Source: Bacteroidota bacterium
GTDB taxonomy: Bacteria > Bacteroidota > Bacteroidia > UKL13-3
Assembly (NCBI GenBank): GCA_040388375.1
Contig: JAZKBU010000007.1
Coordinates: 374,823 to 438,822 of the forward strand
DNA length: 64,000 nucleotides
Direction: 5' to 3'
Shown one piece after another: positions 28,013 through 36,975 of the stretch. Both the position numbers and the translations under genes were made by a program. Under the pieces are notes generated by a model. The model was not told the DNA's origin and did not search any database. It saw only the letters and a program-made list of their open reading frames with translations. Position 1 is the stretch's first letter; each line of letters starts with the position of its first letter.

Positions 28013-28567
28013 ATGACCGATAACGAGTTGGTACAGGCCTGTATTCAAAATGATAGTATTGCTCAAAAACAGCTTTTTGAGCAGTATGCCTCTATGCTCC
28101 TGGGTGTATGTTTTAGGTATGCACACAATCAGGAAGAAGCAGAAGAAATATTACAACTCGGATTTATTAAAATTTTTAAAAACATAAAAAAATTCAGGTT
28201 TGAATCCGCTTTAAAAACTTGGATGATACGCATTATTATAAATACTGCACTTAATTATGTAAAAGCCAATGAAAAAGTAAAATGGGAAAGCGATATTGAT
28301 GTTTTACTAGACAATAACTCATTTTCAGTAGAACAATTACACCAAATTGACTTGCATACTTTAATGAAATGCATTCAAGAATTGCCAACAGGATATCGTT
28401 TAGTTTTAAATTTATTTGCTATTGAAGGGTATTCACATAAAGAAATTGCAGAAGAATTAAATATAAACGAAAGTACCTCCCGCTCACAATTTTCGCGTGC
28501 AAAAATTTTATTGCAACAAAAATTACAAGAGCTGGGATTTGAAATAAAAAATTATGCAAAAAGATAA
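28013..28567 (+). CDS. ECF-type RNA polymerase sigma factor
   Basis: The 184-residue protein has sigma region 2 at about 22-90 (FEQYASMLLGVCFRYAHN, then EEAEEILQLGFIKIFKNI) and region 4 at about 115-170 (LPTGYRLVLNLFAIEGYSHKEIAEELNINESTSRSQFSRAK), with no region 1 or 3, as in extracytoplasmic-function sigma factors. The ATG at 28013 precedes the first helix; an in-frame TTG at 27980 is less likely. It overlaps the next gene by 14 nt, so translation is coupled, and that gene has a single membrane helix near its N-terminus, which is where an anti-sigma factor is expected. Confidence 0.93.
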   Translation: MTDNELVQACIQNDSIAQKQLFEQYASMLLGVCFRYAHNQEEAEEILQLGFIKIFKNIKKFRFESALKTWMIRIIINTALNYVKANEKVKWESDIDVLLDNNSFSVEQLHQIDLHTLMKCIQELPTGYRLVLNLFAIEGYSHKEIAEELNINESTSRSQFSRAKILLQQKLQELGFEIKNYAKR

Positions 28568-29936
28568 TTTTAACGACATATTACAAGAAAGAGCAAAAGA
28601 GTTTACAGTTAAACCCTTGTATACAAATTTTGAATCAATAGTTATCGAACAACAAAAAAAACAATTCAAAATAAAAACAAGGATTTTAGTAGGCTTACTA
28701 TTGCTATTAATTTCGGTGGTTATAGCTTTAAAATTACAATTTACCCAAACTAATATACCGCAAGAAGAAGAGTTAACCTCTTCAAATAAAGAAACAGCAA
28801 TACCTAATCAAAGTACTACTCAACAAGCCCATTCATCCTCAACAAACACACCAAGTGCAAGTAAAATTATAGTACCAAAAAGCGAGAAATTAAATACTGA
28901 AAAAATAATAGTTTCTACTAATAAACCATTAGTAGTTAATAAACCTAATCCAGTAAATAACAAAAATAACAGCACTCCGGCTGCTATGGTTAATAATATA
29001 GAAAACAAAGAAAAGCCAAATACAAGTAGCAGTACTCCTAAGTTAGCAAATACTGTAGCCATTAATAATAATCTTAATCCTATTACAGAAACAGCAGCTA
29101 TTGCTACTCAGGAACCCGTATCTGACACATCAGAAAACATTATTAACACGCTAGACAAGAAAGATACTGTGGTTGCCAATGCAAATAAAGCACAAGCAAC
29201 AACTCCATCTGATAGTTTGCATAACATTTATAAAAACAAAAAACAAAAAAGCAATTACAGTTTTTCAATAGCTGCTTTTAACAGATATATGCTTGTAAAC
29301 AATGCTTACAACGGAGCCAACAATTCAGTTATTAAAGATGAATATGGAATTGATTTTAGTGAAAAAGCAAAATCAAGTATGAGCACCGGAATGAGTTTCT
29401 ATATCAATAAAAATAATTTTAGCTTAGGTGTAGGATTAGCTTATACAACCATTCAATTCAATAAAATTTATAATGCCTCCGATATTTATAACAATAAATC
29501 CGCTGATAGTATTTTAACAAATGAGCTTGCTACCAAAAGTCCTGCGGGTTATAAAAGAAATATTATAGACCAAAACTTACGCTATATTGAAATACCAGTA
29601 AGCTTATCGTATAAATTTGGAAACAAAGCATTCCATTTCAGTAGCCAGGTTGGGGCATCTTTCCAATGGCTTTTGAGTACCGAAACCTACCTGTTTGAAA
29701 CTAACAATAAGCAAATTGATTTTAAAACAATTGATGATGCTAAGGACCAACGATTCCAACATTTTCAAATTACCTATTTTACTTCGGTACATGCCAATTA
29801 CCAAATAAGTAAATGGAGCTTCTTTGCAGGGCCAATTATAAAACTACACCAAAATCAATTGTATAACAATGATTTTATAAAAAGAACCCCTCCCTTATTT
29901 ATAGGTATAGAATCTGGTATTAAATTCAACTTTTAA
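28554..29936 (+). CDS. Membrane-anchored protein with a linker and an outer-membrane-barrel-like C-terminal part
   Basis: The 460-residue product starts with a short cytoplasmic region (1-42), then one membrane helix at about 43-60 (ILVGLLLLLISVVIAL). A long disordered Ser-, Thr-, Asn- and Pro-rich linker (about 65-215) follows, with a C-terminal domain (about 230-460) of beta-barrel style (SFSIAAFNRYM, LGVGLAYTTIQF, YIEIPVSLSYKFGN, GIESGIKFNF). Gene overlap with the ECF sigma factor and the topology suggest an anti-sigma or sensory role, with the periplasmic part being barrel-like but soluble or reaching the outer membrane. No zinc-binding anti-sigma motif is present. Proteins of this layout next to sigma factors recur in Bacteroidota; the mechanism is not known to me. 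Confidence 0.72.
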   Translation: MQKDNFNDILQERAKEFTVKPLYTNFESIVIEQQKKQFKIKTRILVGLLLLLISVVIALKLQFTQTNIPQEEELTSSNKETAIPNQSTTQQAHSSSTNTPSASKIIVPKSEKLNTEKIIVSTNKPLVVNKPNPVNNKNNSTPAAMVNNIENKEKPNTSSSTPKLANTVAINNNLNPITETAAIATQEPVSDTSENIINTLDKKDTVVANANKAQATTPSDSLHNIYKNKKQKSNYSFSIAAFNRYMLVNNAYNGANNSVIKDEYGIDFSEKAKSSMSTGMSFYINKNNFSLGVGLAYTTIQFNKIYNASDIYNNKSADSILTNELATKSPAGYKRNIIDQNLRYIEIPVSLSYKFGNKAFHFSSQVGASFQWLLSTETYLFETNNKQIDFKTIDDAKDQRFQHFQITYFTSVHANYQISKWSFFAGPIIKLHQNQLYNNDFIKRTPPLFIGIESGIKFNF

Positions 29937-30009
29937 CCATACTTGGTTTCCATCTTTTTGGAGATAGACAATATCTAGTTTTACTTCATCAGTAGTCAAT
30001 AAATTATGA

Positions 30010-30031
30010 CATTGTTTATTATAAAACAATG
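30010..30031. repeat. Inverted repeat between barrel-like protein and lipoprotein genes
   Basis: CATTGTTT (30010-30017) and AAACAATG (30024-30031) are perfect complements around ATTATA. It could be a weak terminator or an operator for the following lipoprotein gene; no T-run follows. Confidence 0.4.
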
Positions 30032-30082
30032 CATCACTAAAGCATTAAGCCTTGTCAAATAAGGTATAATAAAAATACTCAT

Positions 30083-30835
30083 ATGAAAAAAGCAGTTTTA
30101 ATCGGAAAGTCAATTATAGTATTGACATTAATTTTTAGTTTAGGTTTTACCAGTTGTAAAAAACAATGGTGGGGAGATGAAGAAGGCAACGGAGGTGGGT
30201 CAAATGGAGGAGGAAACCCCAACAATACTGCTATAAAAGGTACAATGGTACGTATATCCTGTGGTGCCAGTATTTATGATAACTTATGGATACAAACAGA
30301 CGATGGAAAATTATTGCAACCCTGTGCACAATCATTTCAAACCTTATGCCCTATCCTTTTACACGAAGGCGATAGAGTTGATTTCAAATACAGGCCATTT
30401 TCAGGCTTTAGCTATATTGACAGCATGTATATCTGTAACATGGTATTGCCCGCTTGCAAACGAGTTATTATTGACTTTATTAATGCTACAAATTCCTGCA
30501 CACCTATAAAAATAACTCCTGCTTTCAATACACCCAAAAGTGATAATGTAACTATTTTAGGAGCACAAAAAAACGGGACTTGCTTACAACTAAAAATGGG
30601 TTTTGGTGGCTGTAACGAAAATACCAAACGTTTCCAGTTAATTACTACAGGTAAGTTATTATCAAGTTACGGACCTCCTGTTTATGCAGCCAAAATAATA
30701 GATACAGACCCACAAGACTGCAAAGCCTATTTTGAAAGAGAAACCGGTTACGATATAAGCGTACTAACGGCTAATAAAAAACAAACTGTTTATTTAAAAC
30801 TGGAAGGCTATAGCCCACTCATTGCTTTAAATTAA
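30083..30835 (+). CDS. Putative cysteine-rich lipoprotein of unknown function
   Basis: The 250-residue protein has a signal peptide with the lipobox FTSC, followed by a Gly-, Asn-rich spacer (GGGSNGGGN). The mature part appears to be two related beta-rich halves (about 55-140 and 150-250), with Cys in pairs (RISCGASIYDNLWIQ; GTCLQLKMGFGGC), consistent with an exported disulfide-bonded domain. I recognise no family. It lies 146 bp after the sigma factor/anti-sigma-like pair on the same strand and could be its target. It ends at a strong palindromic terminator. Confidence 0.7.
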   Translation: MKKAVLIGKSIIVLTLIFSLGFTSCKKQWWGDEEGNGGGSNGGGNPNNTAIKGTMVRISCGASIYDNLWIQTDDGKLLQPCAQSFQTLCPILLHEGDRVDFKYRPFSGFSYIDSMYICNMVLPACKRVIIDFINATNSCTPIKITPAFNTPKSDNVTILGAQKNGTCLQLKMGFGGCNENTKRFQLITTGKLLSSYGPPVYAAKIIDTDPQDCKAYFERETGYDISVLTANKKQTVYLKLEGYSPLIALN

Positions 30836-30840
30836 TCAGT

Positions 30841-30880
30841 AAAAGAAAAGGCTATTTGAATTCAAATAGCCTTTTCTTTT
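30841..30880. terminator. Perfect 40-bp palindromic bidirectional terminator
   Basis: AAAAGAAAAGGCTATTTGAA is followed directly by its exact reverse complement. The hairpin serves the upstream lipoprotein gene on the plus strand and the convergent DUF4197 gene on the minus strand. Confidence 0.88.
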
Positions 30881-30901
30881 TACAAGTAATCTTGTATAAA
30901 A

Positions 30902-31654
30902 TTATTTTCCAAAAACACGTTTCAATATATCCGTTACCCTATGAAATGGGTCTTGGCGTATTTTAGCTTCTTCTTGGCTTACTTTTAAAAACAAGCCATC
31001 CAAAGCCTTTTGAGTAGTATAAGTTGCTAACGAATTTTGTTTAATGGGTGTCCATAACGAACCACCAATAGAAGCCAGATTATAAGCATCAATCAATTGT
31101 TGATAAGCTTTCTCTGCAGAATAACCAAGTACTATCGGCTTGCTTAACGAAGTGCGTATACGTGGTGCAAATGCATCCGTTAATTGTTGGTACGTATTGT
31201 TTTTTAAATAAGTAGTAGCAGCACTATTGCCACCATTTAAAATAGAAAAACCATCTTGAATAGTAATTTTAGAAATAGCATTGATAAAGATAGTTTTAGC
31301 CTGAGGAGCGGCATCTTCGGCAGCCCTGTTAATGGCTAATATCGCATCGTTAACTAATTTTTGACCACCTGGAATTTTACTTAAATTATTTACAATAGGT
31401 TGCGCCTCGCTTGGCAATGCCAGTTTAATTAGCGCATCGCTAAAAAAACCATTTGTTCTGCCCAAAATAGAAACAGAGCTATCAGTACCTACACTTAAAG
31501 CTGAACGTAAGCCTTTAATTACCTCATCGTTACTTAAAGGTATATTAGTTGATTTGGCTAAACCACCAGCTTGCTTTTGAATTTGTTCCAGCATCTTCGG
31601 GTCACAGGCACTAAACAATGCTAATAAACTACATCCTAAAATTAATTTCTTCAT
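30902..31654 (-). CDS. DUF4197-domain lipoprotein
   Basis: The 250-residue protein starts MKKLILGCSLLALFSAC with the lipobox Cys at 17. The rest is helical and matches the DUF4197 family layout: LSNDEVIKGLRSALSVGTDSSV, GRTNGFFSDALIKLALP, ILNGGNSAATTYLKNNTY and DGLFLKVSQEEAKIRQDP. The ATG at 31654 is preferred to a TTG three codons upstream. The family has no known enzymatic role and is usually a periplasmic or outer-membrane lipoprotein. It is divergent from the first POT transporter gene. Confidence 0.9.
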   Translation of the reverse strand: MKKLILGCSLLALFSACDPKMLEQIQKQAGGLAKSTNIPLSNDEVIKGLRSALSVGTDSSVSILGRTNGFFSDALIKLALPSEAQPIVNNLSKIPGGQKLVNDAILAINRAAEDAAPQAKTIFINAISKITIQDGFSILNGGNSAATTYLKNNTYQQLTDAFAPRIRTSLSKPIVLGYSAEKAYQQLIDAYNLASIGGSLWTPIKQNSLATYTTQKALDGLFLKVSQEEAKIRQDPFHRVTDILKRVFGK

Positions 31655-31750
31655 ACACCGCAATTTTAGTCAAATGTTTGTATAAAAAAATTGCTTTTGA
31701 ATATAGCTTGTATATATTGCAATCAATCAAAAAAATAAAAATATAACAAT

Positions 31751-33661
31751 ATGAGTAATTCTTCTACTGGACATCCAAAAGGGTTGTATCTATTATTTAT
31801 AACTGAAATGTTTGAAAGATTCAGTTATTATGGAATGAGAGCCATTTTTATCCTATTCCTAACCAAAGCTTTGTTATATGATAAAGTACTGAGTTCTGAT
31901 ATTTATGGAAGTTATACTGGATTGGTATATTTAACACCATTATTAGGTGGCTATATGGCCGATAGATACTGGGGAAACAGAAAATCAATCGTTATTGGAG
32001 GTATTATGATGGCTATTGGTCAATTTTTTATGTTCTTAAGTGGCTCTTTTTATACACAAATAGAAATTGCACGTGTACTAATGGTTGGAGGTTTAGGCAT
32101 GTTGATTTTTGGGAATGGCTTTTTCAAACCTAATATTTCAACAATGGTTGGTCAGCTTTACCCAAAAGGCGATAAAAGAATAGATTCTGCTTTTACCATT
32201 TTTTATATGGGAATAAATTTAGGTGCATTTTTATCTCCACTCGTTTGCGGAGGACTTGGAAATACTGGAGATCCTGCCGATTTTAAATGGGGATTCTTAG
32301 CAGCATCAATAGGAATGGTTATAAGTACTTCCATATTTGTTTGGCTCAAAAACCACTATATCGTTAGCCCAGAAGGTGAGGCTATTGGAGCTATTCCTAA
32401 TGCCAATAGAAATTCAAATCAAGCAACTAAAGATAAAACAAAATCAGATTTTACCCAACAACAAGTTTTTACTTGGCTAGGTATTGAAATTGCGCTATTC
32501 GTTTTATTCTACTTTCTTGGTCAAGGTGTTATTGGCTCTTTCATATTCTCACTTTCTATTGCCGCTCCAGGTTTTATTATTTCCGATAAAAGTTTAAGTA
32601 AAGAAGAAAAGGAACGTATTTGGGTTATTTATATAGTTGCTTTCTTTGTTATTTTCTTTTGGGCAGCTTTTGAACAAGCAGGTGCATCTCTTACTTTCTT
32701 TGCCGATGAACAAACACAAAGAGAAATTGGCTTACATTTATCTAAAAGCACATTAACCATGCTATATGGCTTTATTATAGCTATATTAGGGCTAGTAGGT
32801 TTTAATGTATTCAACAAAATGAAAAATGAGCAAAAGGGTGTTAGAGAACTCATTCTTCTATTAATCGCTGCAGGAATAGGCTCATTGGTTTATCTAATAA
32901 GTGGTATTGCAAATGAAGGAATGGATATTCAAACTATCCCAGCTAGTGCTTTTCAATCGGTAAATGCTATTGCAATTGTAATATTTGCACCTATATTCTC
33001 TATTTTGTGGACAGTACTTGGTAAAAGAAACATAGAGCCTGCTTCCCCATACAAACAATCAATTGGCTTATTATTATTAGCCATAGGTTATGCCGTAATT
33101 GCGCTCGGAGTAAAAGGAATTGAGCCTTCAACTAAAGTAAACATGATGTGGTTATTAAGTCTTTACCTCATTCATACTTTTGGTGAATTATGTCTCTCTC
33201 CTATTGGTCTTTCTATGGTTAATAAATTGGCTCCTGTAAAATTTGCTTCATTATTAATGGGTGTTTGGTTTTTATCTACTGCTTCAGCAAACAAATTTGC
33301 TGGAACATTAAGTTCTTATTACCCAGAAACAATGCTTGCTGTTTCAGCGGTTCAAAATGAACAAACAGCTAAAAACTTTGTAATATGTGAGAAGCTAGAT
33401 AAAAAAGAAACAATTAATGGAACAGACTTCATAAGTATTGATTTGATTAATTTAGAATCTATTAAAGACAAAGATGTAAAAGCAGAAGTTGTAAAAAACA
33501 TTTTTACCAATTCTGTAATAAAAGAGAAATCTTTTTTAGGGTATAAAATAAATAGCCTTTACTCATTCTTCATGCTTTTTGTATTCATGGCAGGTATAGC
33601 TGCAATTATATTATTTTTTCTAAGCAAAAAATTATTGACTATGATGCACGGCATTTCATAA
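31751..33661 (+). CDS. POT-family proton-coupled peptide transporter with a large C-terminal insert
   Basis: The 636-residue protein is a major facilitator of the proton-dependent oligopeptide transporter family, importing di- and tripeptides. Family signatures are TEMFERFSYYGMRAIFIL (TM1, the ExxERFxYYG motif), YGSYTGLVYLTPLLGG, NGFFKPNISTMVG and FYMGINLGAFLSP. It has about 14 predicted helices. It is longer than the usual 450-520 residues because of a hydrophilic stretch of about 70 residues near 545-610 (VQNEQTAKNFVICEK to FTNSVIKEKS), which probably faces the periplasm. Such inserts are known in Bacteroidota POT proteins. It is separated from the next POT gene by a strong terminator. Confidence 0.92.
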   Translation: MSNSSTGHPKGLYLLFITEMFERFSYYGMRAIFILFLTKALLYDKVLSSDIYGSYTGLVYLTPLLGGYMADRYWGNRKSIVIGGIMMAIGQFFMFLSGSFYTQIEIARVLMVGGLGMLIFGNGFFKPNISTMVGQLYPKGDKRIDSAFTIFYMGINLGAFLSPLVCGGLGNTGDPADFKWGFLAASIGMVISTSIFVWLKNHYIVSPEGEAIGAIPNANRNSNQATKDKTKSDFTQQQVFTWLGIEIALFVLFYFLGQGVIGSFIFSLSIAAPGFIISDKSLSKEEKERIWVIYIVAFFVIFFWAAFEQAGASLTFFADEQTQREIGLHLSKSTLTMLYGFIIAILGLVGFNVFNKMKNEQKGVRELILLLIAAGIGSLVYLISGIANEGMDIQTIPASAFQSVNAIAIVIFAPIFSILWTVLGKRNIEPASPYKQSIGLLLLAIGYAVIALGVKGIEPSTKVNMMWLLSLYLIHTFGELCLSPIGLSMVNKLAPVKFASLLMGVWFLSTASANKFAGTLSSYYPETMLAVSAVQNEQTAKNFVICEKLDKKETINGTDFISIDLINLESIKDKDVKAEVVKNIFTNSVIKEKSFLGYKINSLYSFFMLFVFMAGIAAIILFFLSKKLLTMMHGIS

Positions 33662-33678
33662 TTGAAATACATTTTAAT

Positions 33679-33720
33679 AAACAAACAAAGCCTCTTTACA
33701 TAAAGAGGCTTTGTTTGTTT
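33679..33720 (+). terminator. Terminator between the two POT genes
   Basis: A 20-bp perfect stem (AAACAAACAAAG at its base, GCCTCTTTA at its tip) pairs with TAAAGAGGC and CTTTGTTTGTTT. The two arms are separated by only CA, so the real loop is larger. A T-rich stretch follows. Confidence 0.85.
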
Positions 33721-33822
33721 ATAGACCCTTTAAACAGTCAGCTATTATCTTTATAAAGTAAAACTTCCATTTTATAAAGAATATTTGCATGGCTTAAATT
33801 ATTTTTTAAATTCGCCCTTAAC

Positions 33823-35454
33823 ATGAACAAAAAACACCCTATAGGTCTTCCATTTCTGTTTTTTACAGAAATGTGGGAACGTTTTGGCTACTACTTAATG
33901 ATTGGCATTTTTCAATTGTACTTAACAACTTCAATAGAAAATGGCGGATTAGAAATGACCCGAGGTGAAGCAGCCGATATTTACGGTACTTTTATAGCCT
34001 TTGTTTTCCTAACTCCTTTTTTGGGCGGTTTGTTAGCCGATAGGGTTTTAGGTTATAGTAAATCTATTTTCTTAGGTGGTATTTTAATGGGATTGGGTTA
34101 TTTAGGCTTAGCTATTCCCGGCACTACCTACTTTTATATTGCTTTGTTTTTAATTGTATTGGGTAATGGTTTTTTTAAACCCAATATTTCAACGCTTTTA
34201 GGTAATTTATACAATGACGATAAGTATAAACATTTAAAAGACTCCGGTTATAATATATTTTATTCAGGCATCAATATAGGTGCGGCCAGTTGTACATTTA
34301 TTGCAGCCTTTATGCGTAATAAGTATGGGTGGAGCTATGCTTTTGCCACTGCCGGTGTAGGAATGTTTGTAGGGCTTATTGTTTATTATATTGGTTTAAA
34401 AAACTATAAACATGCCGATGTTTTAAAACCCGCCCAAAAAGAAGATATGCCAATGGCAAAAATTTTCACTACCGTATTTTTACCGGCCATAGCAGTTGGT
34501 ATAGGAGCATGGTTTATACCTGGCGATATTTTTGGCAGCAACAGCACCGATGCTTTTATTTTTGGAACTATTCCCGTAGTTATATTCTATGTTGGTTTGT
34601 ACGTAAAAGCCAGTTTAACCGATAAAAAACCAATTGCTGCATTATTGGTTATTATGTTAGTTTCTGTTATGTTTTGGGCTATTTTCAAACAAAATGGAAC
34701 CGCTTTAACTACTTGGGCTCAATATTATACTGACAGGGAAACACCAACGCTTGTAAAATCGACTGCGGAGAACTTATATTTGGTAGAAAAGGTTACTAAT
34801 AAAGTAGACTCGGTAGAGGCCTTTAACGATAAATTTTCCATTATAAAGGAAAATGGTAAAGTAAAACGGGTTTGGGATAAAAATATTTATTTCAGAAATT
34901 TACAACCCGCTCTTACCCCTGCTGAAAATACAGAAATCGCCTTATTTAATACCGAGTTATTTCAATCTATTAACCCACTTTGGGTTATTTTATTAACTCC
35001 CGTTGTGGTCGCATTTTTTGCTTTCCTGAAAAAACGTAATAAGGAACCAAGCACTGCTTCAAAAATTGCAATTGGCTTACTCATTTCTTCATTCAGCACA
35101 TTGATAATGGTGGGCGCTGTTTATTATTGTAACAATGGTTTGGACAAGGCTTCAGCCTGGTGGCTAATTGGTTGTTATGGAGTGGTTACCATTGGCGAGT
35201 TATTTTTAAGCCCAATGGGCTTGTCATTGGTTTCAAAACTAAGTCCTAAGCGCTTAACTGCTTTAATGATGGGTGGGTGGTTTTTGTCTACTTCAATAGG
35301 TAATAAACTATCAGGAATTTTGGCTAAAACATGGGATATATATGACAATAAAGCCAATTACTTTTTGGTTAATTTCATGTTATTGGCATTTGCCACGGTA
35401 ATTATGTTTATGCTTTTAAAATGGTTGAACAAAATTTTAAAAGAGCATATTTAA
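33823..35454 (+). CDS. POT-family peptide transporter, second copy with a central insert
   Basis: The 543-residue protein has FFTEMWERFGYYLMIGIF, LTPFLGGLLADR, NGFFKPNISTLLG and FYSGINIGAASC. In TM1 the motif is FGYYLM rather than the family's YYGM, which may alter substrate choice. A hydrophilic insert lies near residues 307-385 (RETPTLVKSTAENLYLVEK through NTELFQSINP), unlike the C-terminal insert of the preceding POT. The two transporters are therefore paralogues that have diverged in loops. It precedes the polysaccharide locus by 24 bp, but with no evident functional link. Confidence in the family is high; the substrate is not known. Confidence 0.92.
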   Translation: MNKKHPIGLPFLFFTEMWERFGYYLMIGIFQLYLTTSIENGGLEMTRGEAADIYGTFIAFVFLTPFLGGLLADRVLGYSKSIFLGGILMGLGYLGLAIPGTTYFYIALFLIVLGNGFFKPNISTLLGNLYNDDKYKHLKDSGYNIFYSGINIGAASCTFIAAFMRNKYGWSYAFATAGVGMFVGLIVYYIGLKNYKHADVLKPAQKEDMPMAKIFTTVFLPAIAVGIGAWFIPGDIFGSNSTDAFIFGTIPVVIFYVGLYVKASLTDKKPIAALLVIMLVSVMFWAIFKQNGTALTTWAQYYTDRETPTLVKSTAENLYLVEKVTNKVDSVEAFNDKFSIIKENGKVKRVWDKNIYFRNLQPALTPAENTEIALFNTELFQSINPLWVILLTPVVVAFFAFLKKRNKEPSTASKIAIGLLISSFSTLIMVGAVYYCNNGLDKASAWWLIGCYGVVTIGELFLSPMGLSLVSKLSPKRLTALMMGGWFLSTSIGNKLSGILAKTWDIYDNKANYFLVNFMLLAFATVIMFMLLKWLNKILKEHI

Positions 35455-35478
35455 ACAAATACAATTAATTACTAACCA

Positions 35479-36000
35479 ATGGAATTAAGCCGAGAAGTAA
35501 ATAAATGGTATTTGTTATACACCGCACCAAGGGCAGAAAAAAAAGTCAATATTGAGTTAAGTAAAAAAGGCTTTACTACCTTTTTGCCATTACAAAAAAA
35601 ATTAGTTCAATGGAGTGATAGGAAGAAATGGATTGAAAATCCGTTGTTTAACTCTTACATCTTTGTATTTACTGCATTAAGTAAGTATTATGAACTTTTA
35701 AATACCACTGGAATTGTTAAATTTGTAAGCTTGCAGGGGGTTCCCGTTGAAGTAAGTCAGCAGCAAATTGACTTAGTTAAACTCATGGTTTCCAGCTATC
35801 AAGATATTGAAGCCGTTGAAGAATTCATTGCACCAGGGCAAAAAATTAAAATTATTGCAGGACCCTTAATAGGACAAGAAGGAGAGCTAGTTGAGTATAA
35901 GTCTCAGAAAAGAGTTCTTATACGTGTTAATAACATTGGCTTCTCTATTTTAGTTCAGGTTCCTAATAATATTTTAAGAAAAACGCTCCAAACAACCTAG
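35479..36000 (+). CDS. NusG-like antiterminator of UpxY type heading the polysaccharide locus
   Basis: The 173-residue protein has an N-terminal NGN domain (about 8-95; KWYLLYTAPRAEKKV, then NSYIFVF) and a KOW-type C-terminal domain (about 120-165; APGQKIKIIAGPLIGQEGELVEY). This is the specialised NusG paralogue used in Bacteroidota to let RNA polymerase read through long capsule operons. The position as first gene before the OPX-Wzc pair agrees with that role. The 5' distance to the preceding POT gene is only 24 bp, so its promoter must lie inside that gene or the two are cotranscribed. The 160-nt stretch that follows probably contains its recognition site. Confidence 0.9.
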   Translation: MELSREVNKWYLLYTAPRAEKKVNIELSKKGFTTFLPLQKKLVQWSDRKKWIENPLFNSYIFVFTALSKYYELLNTTGIVKFVSLQGVPVEVSQQQIDLVKLMVSSYQDIEAVEEFIAPGQKIKIIAGPLIGQEGELVEYKSQKRVLIRVNNIGFSILVQVPNNILRKTLQTT

Positions 36001-36160
36001 TAACCAGTTATATATTTTTTGTTAAATGTAACTGACCTGGCGAAGCTTTGCACTAAAATGAAAAATATCATTTTATCCACTTCCAAATTAACCCGTATAT
36101 AACACCATCTTACAAACAAGTCCTGTTTGAAAGCATAAGAATTTAAAACTCAAATAATAC
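36001..36160 (+). promoter_or_regulatory. Leader between UpxY-like gene and export gene, candidate antitermination site
   Basis: The gap holds an AAAATGA/TCATTTT hairpin (36055-36074), a CAAACA-AGTCC-TGTTTG hairpin (36113-36129) and a GCGAAGCTTTGC near-palindrome (36040-36051). The second hairpin displays a 5-nt loop, similar in style to paused structures that UpxY/RfaH-like factors recognise. I see no consensus promoter. The role is inferred from position. Confidence 0.4.
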
Positions 36161-36967
36161 ATGCATAAACTATTAAAAATATTTCTCATTTGTGCTACAG
36201 TAGGCTTGGCCTCTTGCGTATCTAATAAGAACTACGTATTGGTACAAAATATGCCCAAAAACGCGGCAGCAAGCGATACAAACAATTTTGGTGTTCAGGC
36301 ACAAACCAATTATAAAGTTCAGGCAGGCGATGTTATCTTTATTCGTTTTACCACCAATGACGAAAAAATAAACGCCATTTTTGCCGGAACAGGTCAAATG
36401 TTACAGATGGCCGCCAATTCATCCAATGGAACACCATTGTACTATACAGGTTATATTATAGATGCACAGGGTTTTATACATTTACCTATTGTTCATGCAT
36501 TACCTGCATCAGGTAAATCAGTAGCTGAAGTTTATTCAATGATAGAAACTGAATTCAAAAAGTATTATAAAGAGTTTAACTTAATTGTAAACCTGGCCGA
36601 ATTCAAAATAAATATTATTGGAGAAGTAAATAAACCCGGACGATATAGCTTTTTACAATCCAATGTAAACATATTGGAATTAATAGCCACTGCCGGTGAC
36701 CTTAAAGACTTAGCAAATAGAAAATCAATCCATATTATTAGAAAAGAGAGCGGTAAAAATAAAGTTATTGATATTGACCTAACTCAAGGTAATTTAATCA
36801 ATACCGAGTTTTACTATCTTCAACCAAACGACATTGTTTATGTAGAGCCTTTGGGTGTAAGGAAATACGGTAATTTAACATCAGGACAAAATACCATTGG
36901 TTTTTTACTCCCACTTTTAAGTACAGCTTTATTGGTACTTAATACCTACATCATTTTAAATAAATAA
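36161..36967 (+). CDS. Polysaccharide export outer-membrane lipoprotein (OPX, Wza-like)
   Basis: The 268-residue protein has a signal peptide with the lipobox GLASC (Cys19), then a Poly_export domain (about 45-150; YKVQAGDVIFIRFTTND) and a SLBB domain (about 150-215; INIIGEVNKPGRYSFLQSNVN). A hydrophobic C-terminal segment (about 243-265, LLPLLSTALLVLNTYIIL) is present, as in the Bacteroidota OPX proteins that lack the Wza helical barrel. It should form the periplasmic-to-surface channel or ring for the polymer together with the Wzc-type kinase. Its stop lies 8 bp before the next gene start. Confidence 0.92.
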   Translation: MHKLLKIFLICATVGLASCVSNKNYVLVQNMPKNAAASDTNNFGVQAQTNYKVQAGDVIFIRFTTNDEKINAIFAGTGQMLQMAANSSNGTPLYYTGYIIDAQGFIHLPIVHALPASGKSVAEVYSMIETEFKKYYKEFNLIVNLAEFKINIIGEVNKPGRYSFLQSNVNILELIATAGDLKDLANRKSIHIIRKESGKNKVIDIDLTQGNLINTEFYYLQPNDIVYVEPLGVRKYGNLTSGQNTIGFLLPLLSTALLVLNTYIILNK

Positions 36968-36975
36968 CGGTTAAT

